A DNA stretch of 64,000 nt from Antedon mediterranea (taxonomy: Eukaryota; Echinodermata; Crinoidea; Comatulida; Antedonidae), in contig NC_092675.1 in the NCBI RefSeq assembly GCF_964355755.1, forward strand, positions 25,646,412 through 25,710,411, in the 5' to 3' direction. The position numbers and the translations under genes are program-made. Each line of letters opens with the position of its first letter. The first letter of the stretch is position 1. The notes under the pieces were generated by a model that worked only from the letters and a program-made list of their open reading frames with translations, was not told where the DNA came from and searched no databases. Of the stretch, positions 23,348 through 33,074 are shown one piece after another.

Positions 23348-24424
23348 ATGTTAGCAGAAAAGGCAATTGCGTCATCTAACTACGAAATAATATTACTACT
23401 ACTTGACATGACCAGTGCATTTGACACGGTGCGGAGGAATACTCTATTCGACATACTGACACATATATTACAAGATGATGAACTACACATGTTGAAAGTT
23501 TTGATAAACAATGTAAAATTAAGCGTTCGAATTGGAAAACAGACAGGAAAATTGTTTACTACTACACTAGGAGTACCACAAGGTGACTGTATGTCTCCGA
23601 TACTGTTCACACTATACCTAGCAAAGGCACTCGAATCAGCAAACACAACACCACTACCCCTACAACAGCTTAATATCCAGATGCAGTATGCAGATGACAT
23701 TTCATTTATTAGCGACTCAAAAGAACACATAACTAAAATAAAGAAAAATGTAACAGAGAAATTAGCAGAATTCAATCTAAAGATAAACGAAAGTAAAACA
23801 GAAGAATACCTAATAGGAAGAAACACCGATAGTAAATGGGAAGAATGCAAATACCTCGGTAGTAACTTGGACACAGAAAAAGACATTAAAAGAAGAAAAT
23901 CACTAGCAGCTATGGCATATAACAAGCTGAAGTCGTCGCTAGAACACAAAACGATGTCTATAGACGTGAAATCCCGTTTGTTTGACGCATACATAGCAAG
24001 TATTTTCTTATATAACAGTGAACTCTGGGTACTAAACCAAAAATTACAAGAGAGTATAGATATATATCACAGGAAAATGTTGCGAAAGATGATAGATATT
24101 AAAGTAACAGATAGAGTGTGTAACACGAAAATATACGAGATAACAAAACAAGAAGAATGGAGTAAAAGAATTAAACGAAGGAGACTAAAATGGTATGGAC
24201 AAATAATTAGATTACCGGATGATACCCCAATCAAACAAACAATGAAGGAAACTAACAGGAAAGTAAAACGACCCGTAGGAAGACCAAGAAATAACTGGAT
24301 GAATCAAATAAAGAAAGACTTACAAGGACTAGTAGACACTAACACAATAACAAACCATCCTGCCATAAACAGAAAAAAATGGAAACAAATTGTGGAAAGC
24401 TGTGAATTGTTAATGTTATTGTAA
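23348..24424 (+). pseudogene. LINE reverse transcriptase, longest intact piece (358 codons)
   Basis: Longest open piece of the split LINE ORF2. RT motifs in order: LDMTSAFDTV (about residue 19-28), GVPQGDCMSPILFTLYL (about 77-93), the catalytic YADD (about 113-116), and LGSNLD. The C-terminus has a Trp-rich KWYGQIIRLP stretch and GRPRNNWMNQIKKDL. It lacks the endonuclease and the first RT blocks, and its reading frame upstream is cut by four insertions, so it is not expected to be active. Confidence 0.85.
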
Positions 24425-25887
24425 CTGTTAATTGTTAGTACAAACACCATTGGAAATAAGCTGTGTCAGCTTTACGGATGTTGTTTCGAGTACCGAAACA
24501 AACAAACTGAGTATATCATGTATTTGCATTTTGTGTTTTTTTTTGCGCCTAACGCATGTTAATGTTAATTACTGGTTATTAACAGTGAGTTGTTTGTTTT
24601 AAGCTGAGAGGTTAGCAGGAGCAGAGGTTTGTGTTGGAAATAACAAGGCTCCACCGTTTTCGGGTAATGCACAATGTGCATTGACTATATCACGAATGGA
24701 TGCAATCGCAATAAACCCTATAGAGATGTCATGCAACCCACCTATTTCTGGGCGGTATGTTACTGCATATAAACAGCTTCGAGGATATCTTACATTTATG
24801 TGAAGTAAAGGTTTACACAGGTGAGTACATATTAAACTTAGTAATAAATCCTTTACAGTTATTGCTCACCATCTATGGAATTTCTAAAAAATCATTAAAA
24901 ACAATTGTAGACCTATGCGTACAAAACACACCTTTAGGGCCATTTGTGGAGGAAAAAAACTAAAATTAATACCTATTTATAGTATAGTATTTATCAATAC
25001 TTTAAAGAGCTTAATTTTAAATTAATACTGTTATATCTCTTTTCGCTATTCATCGTGTCCGATAACGGGCTTAGGATCAAAATACGTATTATATGTGTAT
25101 TTGTATGTTCTTCAGATAATAAGGAACCAGATCTAGTGTGTCCTGAACCTATCATAGTTAACAACAGCACCGACCAGTACGAATATCCAGTCACCTGGAA
25201 GAACCCCATAGTAACAGACAATTTGCTTAACGATATATCAGCAACTTGCACACCTGCATCGGGATCCATCTTTGACGTTGGTTCAACAATTGTCACCTGT
25301 TCTGCGACAGATGGTACTGGAAATGTAGGAAGTTGTTCATTCGTTGTCCATGTCATGGATCAGACATATCTTTCTTGTAAGCACTGACTGGCATAACTTT
25401 TAACAGTACGTTAAACACTTATGTTGATGACTGATATTAATTGTAAGCAATAGCAAGAGAAAAGTAGACATTCATAACAATTCAATTCTACTGATTACTA
25501 GGCCTATCATCATTTTTATTGCATCATGGTTTTCCTTATTATTGGCATTATGAAATACATTTAGTTAGATAAACCTTTTTTAAAATTAAATTAAATTCAC
25601 ATATACAAATTATTATATCCAACCCTTAATACTCAATATTTAAATTTATTTTAAAACGTAGGTTTTTCTGATGAGGGCCATAAATTTATTAGCGCTAGTG
25701 GTCAAGTAGCAATTCTCGTAGTCCTATGTATATTCGTTGCTAATTTGGTATTAGCTTTAATTGTGGTTGTCAGGTACAGTAATATTCTGTTATTTTCATT
25801 ATTTTCAATTTTGATTAAAGCTTTTGAATTGGCGAAAGTTCAGAGAGGATGTATCTGGTGGGTAAAAATCTATGATAATATCATAAT

Positions 25888-25951
25888 GGCTCTGTAGTCT
25901 AGTGGTATGATACTCGCCATGTAAGCGAGAGGTTCGAATCCCGCCAGAGAC
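25888..25951 (+). pseudogene. Decayed tRNA-like copy in gene 2 tail intron
   Basis: Copy of the tRNA-like gene at 37187-37257. It keeps the 5' half and the CTCGC/GCGAG anticodon stem, but it has lost 7 bases from the variable region and T stem, and base 33 is A. It cannot fold a normal T arm. A run of T follows, as in the intact copy. Confidence 0.75.
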
Positions 25952-26605
25952 ATTTTTTCATACAACTAAAAAATAAAGAACTTTCGCCAATGCTCGACAA
26001 GATTATGAGATCATGTTCCGAATTATGAGCACTGTTTCTATAATTTACAGTATGATTTTTATATAATTTTCACAGTGATACGCAACACATTGATTTATAT
26101 ATATATTTGTAAATATACCGTATGTATGTATGTTTTATAATAATACAAAAAGGCGGATCATTTGGCTGCCCTATTCTCTTTATTTTTTAAGGTTTAAAAA
26201 GGCGTCTAAGAATCATTTGTAAAAAGTAAAAAAAAAAATCCTATACTCTCTCTCCCTTTCAGAACAATGGAATATTAAACAATGTTATTAGATTGCATGC
26301 TATTATTCCTAAAACAATATAATTACTATTATTAATTACTTACAGCAAGTATAATTCCATAAGTTGTTATTTTTCTTTTCATATGACTGTTACTAATTGG
26401 ATGATTTTGAACAAATTATGCTAGTTTATTGAAATTTGTTTTGTTCTTTTTATGTGGGTTTATGCAAATTCTCCAATATTTAACATTGTATAAATGTAAC
26501 AAATAAATAAGAATTAAGCAACAATTTGTTAGCTCAACTTTTTAATACAAATTTATAACTGATGTGTTATTTAGGTACTATAAATGGAAATGGAAATATA
26601 AGTAG

Positions 26606-27840
26606 GACACATTTACAGTCAGCAAGAAGAAAGAAGATGATGCAATATACTGTTCTGTATTGCAACCATAACCTACTCATTTACTAAGAAAAAAAAAACC
26701 CCATGAGATGGTTGGAAATTACTGTTCACATTTAATTGCTGTGTTTTGATTCTTTTTAAATTTAAACCTAATTCACTAACTGAAAATTTATAATAAGTAT
26801 TGAGTGGCATATTTAGCAATTTTCATTAAAATTTCAGAATTAAAGTTTTTCCTAATTAATATAATTATCCGGTAACATTATAACGGTTGAATTAGTGAAT
26901 CTATGTATTATTTGCTATTGTCTTGCTATGCCATTATTATTGCATTATTTCAAAATCAAACAACTGATAAATCTGGAATGGCACATGCCATACATCTTTA
27001 TTTATATAAAAGTTAGGCATAATTAGTAAAATGTCATTACCAACATAATGTTATTAACCCAAAGAATCTAGAATCATTGTACAGTGTTACTGTGCTTGTG
27101 TTGATATTGTATCTAATACTCCCAACAACAACAACAAATGTTTTTTACGCGTTTCAAGTGAGTATATAGTCAACTTAACATGTAAATACTGCTAAACTAA
27201 TAAATAGTGTAATTTATTATACTGTTAAATACATTGTGAATACACAAACATAATCAAAGAATGGATGTCAACGACTTCCGATGATGATTCTATTTAACAT
27301 CAAAGTTGGAAAAAACTAATATTAACAACCACTTCCTGTAAATCCGAAGACGGATTTGCAGCAAATTATTGTTATTATATTAATATCTTTCAGATACATT
27401 GTGTAGTTTATATTCAAATAGCAGAAGCAAGATAGAAATAAAGTGTTTATAAGCAACTTAGACCTCTGTTCTGTACTCTTACTTGTGGTACCTGTATTCT
27501 TAATAAGCTCTCCGTCCTGGTTAGGCCCTATATATGTATTTGGTAATAAGATTCAAGAAGATTCAAGATTTAAGAAATTGTATTGCTCCGTTTAAAATGG
27601 AAATTCATTTTGCTTGGGTGGCATAATTAAGAAAATAATAGACAATAAAAATACAAGAAAAATACATCAAATTGCATAAACACTTAGGCCAATGTTAACA
27701 TACTATTAGAACTATTAAAAATCATTAAATTTTAAAATAAATCTTACAGTATAAAGTTATCGTCGAACACATATGAATGCTATTTACAACAAATGAATTC
27801 CTAGTTCTATTTAGATTGGCTGTTGGTGGTCGTAGTCTAA
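26606..27840 (+). other. 3' region of gene 2, AATAAA at 27437
   Basis: After the premature stop the old tail frame would run to TAA at 26669-26671. The rest is AT-rich, non-coding and copied after gene 3 (37976-39170). The best poly(A) signal is AATAAA at 27437-27442, followed by a GT-rich stretch. I see no other gene here. Confidence 0.6.
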
Positions 27841-27844
27841 TCTA

Positions 27845-28221
27845 TTAAACTTGTAACAGTTGGATGGGGTCTTTCTTAAGATACACTTCTCGTAAATTAG
27901 TGATTAGATTAGTTAGATCTGCTTTAATGATACGTTGCGCAATTTTACGTGGTCTCTCTATATTTTTCTTATCTTTTTCATTATAATATGATATACCTCC
28001 ATGAGGACGTACTGCCAACAGAGATGCGGAGGTATCAAGAGACGATGTGGCATAACAGTAAAAATAATTATGCAACGTTTTCAGAAAGTTAAGCTCATCA
28101 TTAAATAGCCATGTTTCTTGCAAACAAATAGCATCAAGTCAAGAATCTCCTTCTGTCTAGACTTTAAGTTCTTACAGTTATACGAAACTACTCGGGCATC
28201 ACAAGTTTGGTGTACAGCCAT
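27845..28221 (-). mobile_element. LINE endonuclease relic
   Basis: The minus strand starts MAVHQTCDARVVSYNCKNLK at 28221, then after a frameshift reads AICLQETWLFNDELNFLKTL and RPHGGISYYN. This is the N-terminal AP-type endonuclease of a LINE ORF2 (SYNCRNLKSR ... LQETWL ... GRP.GG). It is broken and lacks RT. An almost identical copy lies at 43252-43620. Confidence 0.8.
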
Positions 28222-28796
28222 GACTAGTCAGTATAGTTAAATCAGGAGTATATTGCTTATCTTTCAAACCTATTCTAGGCTCATAATATTTACGAATGAT
28301 GGCATTAGCATGCTAGATCGACGGATCAAGTATATTATCTCTCTATATTTAGCATCGCAGCTCACAATGAAAGAAACATATTCGACACTTTAACAGCCAA
28401 AGCACTCACTTGCAGTGACTGCTCAACGGACCTATTTCCAAGGTATAGACAAAAAGGACCTGTTTTATTAGTTCCACGTTGCGACATTCTGCGGTTGTAG
28501 CGTGGTATAATTATAATGTCCAAACAACTAGATAAAAGGCATCCTTATCGTCGTTTCTTTCAACATAAAATCCATTGAATACGCAATGTCATTAATAAAA
28601 AACTTTTGCAAGGCCTAATGTTTATGTGTGCTAAGACTTTCAGGAACGGAAATAATATAAAGAACAAATAGTCTTTAAAAAGAAACTATTTCTTGATACA
28701 CATTTTTATTAAATATCGGACAACTTTCTTCTGAACAATCTTCAGACATTTAACGCCTATTAAAATAACCACTTAGCCAAAATTAAGCATTTAGTA

Positions 28797-29841
28797 AAAA
28801 ACAGCATTGACCAGTACGAAGTTCCAATAACCTGTAGTGACTCCACAGTACACCTGCACCGGGATGCATTGCCACTGGGATGCATTCTTTTTTCCCTATT
28901 AGGTTAAGGCAGAAACTATAGAGGGTGTGAATCAACACATAAATATTCATGATGTGACGGCAAACCCTGGAAATAGTTTTCAAACGGTAACCGAAAATGA
29001 TCTCTCGTCGCGTTGCTAGGAAAGCTGCTGCAAAAACATTCACCAACCGTGTAGCCGCACCTACGTACGTATAGTATTAAACATTGTAATGTAGTGCAAA
29101 TGAATTTGATTAAGAACTAATTGGCACTAAAATAACTGATAAAATACTTTTATTGCAACTTTAGGGTTGAATTATACAAAATGACATACATGTTTAATAT
29201 TAGTCTGAACGTTGTACTTTCAGACATAATGAATTATTCCCTATAATATACATGGGAATATCTTTGGCACTGCTAATGCAAAAACAAAATAATTAAGAAT
29301 AAAAACATTATAATAATAATATATGTTGCTTATGTTTATGAAATATTTATTTTTTTGACATCCAACAATGTACATTATTAAATGAATTAATTAAAACTCA
29401 CACATAATCTTAGAATCAATTGTGATTATACAGGTTTAATTATATCATAGCTAGGCCTACATATTAACGGATTCTGCCAAAAAAAAGGAAAGACAATTAA
29501 TTCATCAACGCGACAACATCATACCTCCATGTTCAGGCTATTTAGGCCTAATAGCTAGCGTACGATGTTCGTACGCTACGGCTCTTTACCAGCTATGTAG
29601 CAGGTCTAGTGTCTTTAACAACAACATTGTATGACGTCATGAGCTCAGGCATGCATCATGAATATTGATGATATACGTACGCCCTCTATAGCTTCTGCCT
29701 TAACCTAATAGGAAAACAATAATGCCACCTGGATCAATCTTTGATGTTGGTTCAACTATTGTCACGTGTTCTGCAACCGCTAGAAATGTAGGAAGTTGTT
29801 CGTTTGTTGTCCATGTCATAGGTCAGAGAATTGATTCAGGA
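28797..29841 (+). pseudogene. Ghost HYR exon before gene 3, split by a MITE
   Basis: 28797-28870 reads like the first half of an HYR-B exon (KNSIDQYEVPIT with stops around it). 29722-29841 is the second half (PPGSIFDVGSTIVTCSA, then GSCSFVVHVIGQ). Between them lies the TIR element 28895-29712. The sequence just upstream (about 28540-28790) matches the HYR-A/HYR-B intron of gene 3 (about 35270-35550). This is the remnant of another receptor gene whose other parts are gone. Confidence 0.8.
28895..29712. mobile_element. 0.8 kb TIR element inside the ghost HYR exon
   Basis: The ends CCTATTAGGTTAAGGCAGAA and, reverse-complemented, the same 20 bases match, then CTATAGAGGG follows on both sides. 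The match may extend outward to about 28882 and 29724. No transposase; the minus frame 28783-29046 has no recognisable domain. Copy at 44325-45143; single-end relics at 15180 and 55893. Confidence 0.85.
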
Positions 29842-29978
29842 AGATTTTGTTAACAGATGTAAACGTTGTGTTATGTATAAACACGAGTTTACTGAATAAT
29901 CATATTCATACCTATACATACTTCGTAGGGCCTACATTAAATGAAAGTCACACTTTTCCTGTTGAACATTCTTACAAA

Positions 29979-32900
29979 ATGTTTTCGTCAGTATATACCA
30001 TTGTCTGTTTTATGACTTTTCTGCATATGTCGCAATCCAGAATCATTTCATCATGCTATGATACGTTCGAATTAGGTAAGTTATCCTATATCTATTTTCT
30101 CAATCATCTAATTTTATGTACAAATTTAAATAAACAATCGGGAATCAAAATCCAAATTGCGTAACCAATTAACACAGTTTAGTAATAATACTTATATTGG
30201 ACGGTTAAGTTAGGTAACGTTATCCTTAAATGTATTGTATTAGGCTGCTAAATTCATTTATTTCCATCATCATCTAAAGTAAAACAAAAACAAAACCCAA
30301 AACAAAGGAGAAATGAAGTGTTGTAATAAGTATCAACTAATGGTTTAGAATGAATGGTTTAGTGACTTATAGGCCGACACATTGTATTACACGATTTTAG
30401 TCTCCTGTAAAGTATATACATTCTTCTTAAATATTAACAGCGCGATACATAATTTCCAAACTATAACTTTATTGTTCCGAAATTTAACAACGTAAATAGG
30501 TAATTTGGAATGGAAAGAGTGGCAGAATTTCAAAACTTGGATGACAAATGGATTGTCTGTCGTTGGGACGACAGTTAAAATACGCTGCATTTTCAAAATG
30601 TTTACCTTTTAACACAATGCTCATTATGAAAATGTACCATTGATGAATATATAATAACTTTTAAAACGTTGATCAAAATTGTTTAGTGTCAGAGTTCAAA
30701 GAAGCAAGACAAATTTCAAGATATAATGTAGATGCTTTTTCTTCACACGCGGCTGACGGTGGAATAGATGGAACGTACAAGAAACGTTCATGCACGCACA
30801 CACGTAAGTGATAAATTGCAAAATGTTTTAACGAATTATCTATTTTGTAGGATTTTATACATATTCATATAACATAACAATACGTGTAGTAACGTATTTT
30901 TAAGAGCATCGACGGCATGTAAACCATTTCAAAATAAATAGTTTCTAATTCAAACTTTCTTTTCGATCGATCGCAAAGACTTCAGCGCAACGCAGAATAT
31001 AGGAATTGACCAATGACATTCGACTGCTCGAATAATCCGTCAAATCCGTGATGGTATTTTTGTCGTATTTTATGTAATGTAGGCCTAATTGATATTTCTT
31101 TCATTAAAGTTTTAGAGGATAGTACGTGGTGGTATGTTGATCTCGGAACAGAAACAGTAATTTCAAAAATTGTTATATTTAACAGAGACGATTGTTGTGG
31201 TAAGAAGATTAAATATCATATTTGAGTGATTTTTTACTCGGTATTATTCTGAATTCTATTATATTACGTATACTCTAATTTCTATTGCATGCGTGTAAGG
31301 TACACTTTCGTTGAAGAGTTTGTATCTATCCAATTGGACTTCTTGTACCAGTGGTCTAATGGTGGATTCCGAGTTCAAATTTCTTCTCACTCTCTCTCTC
31401 TCCCTCTCTTTCCCCCATATTTCCTCACTTTAGCGTTTAAATTATAAAAACTTTAGTTTATTTATAGGCTTATAATATATATATATATATTATATATAAA
31501 TCAAAGAGCTGCATAGGCAGGATATAGAAAAAAATCAAGATCAAATAAGTTAAAACTGCCTCAATATAGATTTATTTTAACGACATGTTTCGGGCATAGC
31601 CCATCATCAGGTGAAAAGAATTGTAACAAAGGATAACATATATAAGTCACAAAATTACATAATAAAACAAATCAGCCAATCAAAGATGTTAACAAACAAA
31701 AGGCATAGTTATAAAGGCACACCTCCAAAAGCTATGGTGTACGAAGCAGGAATGGTTGCTTATAAAGCAGGAAATTTAAAACAAAGACAAAAGCTTCAAG
31801 TGTAAATAATTGTTAATATGTGAATGTCTCTGGCAAAATTAATGTTTAAAGGATCTAAATTGTACATTTATGCCGGTAGGGGCAAGAGTGCCAAGCTTTA
31901 CAATTATTCTTTCTTCTATAATTCTATGAGATGTCTCAGAACCATTACATACTTTAACACCAGAAATTGTAATATCCGAAAGGGAATGCTCATTATTACA
32001 AAAATGGGTGGCTACAGGTAATCCGGGAGTCTTTAGTTTAATAGACCTTAAATGTTCTACAAACCTATCACCTAACCTGCGTTTAGTTTCACCAATATAA
32101 AGCATATTACATTTAGTACACGAAATACAATAAACTAGATTTCTAGTGGTGCACGTAATACGATCTGTGATAACATAATTACCAGAAGGTCCTACTATTT
32201 GGTTTGAACATGAAACGTAATTACATGTCGAACATCTATTTCTATTACATTTGAATATTCCAGTTGATTCATTACCTTTGTTTTGTAATTTAGATTTAAC
32301 TAAAGTGTCTTTAATGCTTTGATCACGTCTGTAAGCTATCATGGGTGGTTCTTGAAAAATATCTTTTGTAGCGGATTTATCTTCAGTCAAAATTGAAAAG
32401 TTATCGCGGACAATGTTAATAACCTTCTTATTCATAGGATGATACGTGAGGACTAGAGGTATGCGGTCACAAGCATTTGTATTACGTGTAGGTTGCAATG
32501 TGTCCTCGTGCGTTAACTGGCAAACTTTTCTTAGAGATTTCACAGTAATGTCAGATGGATATTCGCGTGCATTGAAAAAATCGATCATCTCAGATGCTTT
32601 GATGTTAAAGTCATCATCATCGCTACATAAACGTCGAAGTTGCGAATACGGTATAGCATTCTTACAAGCTGGAGGATGCGAAGAGTTGTAATTTAGATAA
32701 GTGTGCGCGTCAGTATCTTTGTAGTGGACGGATGTAGAAAGACCAGGTTTATCAATAGATAAACTAATATCAAGGAAAGGCACACACTTGTCAGAAATTT
32801 CATGAGTAAACTTTATAGCAGGATGAAAATTGTTCACGAAGTTAATGAACTCATTAAGTTCATCTAAAGTTCCCGACATAACACCAACACAATCATCAAT

Positions 32901-33037
32901 ATACCGTTTGAATAAATCTGGTTTCTTTCCCTTAAAATCTCGTAACACATTCTGCTCAAAATACCCCATAAAGAGGCAAGCAAAGTTAGGTCCCATTTTT
33001 GTACCCATGCTTATCCCAGAAACTTGCCGAAAAAACT

Positions 33038-33074
<37 letters not shown>

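Larger units (their letters stand above)
16771..24510 (+). mobile_element. LINE in gene 2 intron 3, split into five pieces by DNA transposons
   Basis: Host intron sequence runs to about 16770 and then changes to a LINE ORF2 fragment. Its pieces are 16771-17131 (pre-RT region ending KNNKSPGSDQVYSEMVKYA), 20131-20167 (PIEVFNHIA), 22207-22356 (TAKTGNIPKEI ... PKPGK ... ILLSVLRK), 22765-22860 (MLAICLLNRI ... AYRRG) and 23317-24423 (STTEHVHT ... LDMTSAFDTV, GVPQGDCMSPILFTLYL, QYADDISFI, GRPRNNWMNQIKKDL). Reading across the gaps restores one continuous protein order. It is 5'-truncated. The 3' UTR probably ends near 24510. Confidence 0.9.
14074..26605 (+). pseudogene. Gene 2: broken F-type lectin / HYR receptor gene
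   Basis: Exons: 14074-14170, 14719-14832, 16157-16246, 24604-24820, 25116-25376, 25662-25773, 26575-26605. The first four match gene 5 closely and the last three match gene 3, so it is a head-tail fusion that lost the HYR-A and HYR-B exons. Two lesions stop it. Exon 4 has one extra base near 24795 (217 instead of 216 nt), giving TGA at 24801. The tail exon has TAG at 26603 where gene 3 has CAG, removing the tyrosine motif. If transcribed it could at most give a 166-aa secreted lectin lacking the final LCEVKVY strand. The lectin motif HX26-REDCCAER is otherwise intact. Upstream in-frame ATGs exist at 14041, 14044 and 14056; I chose 14074 because the paralogues start there. Confidence 0.85.

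Noticed and set aside
23380-23994. 204-codon minus frame
   Set aside because: Shadow of the LINE reverse transcriptase on the plus strand.
31335-31375. tRNA-like stretch TGGTCTAATGG ... GAGTTCAAATT
   Set aside because: Resembles A and B boxes, but no acceptor or anticodon stem can be drawn.
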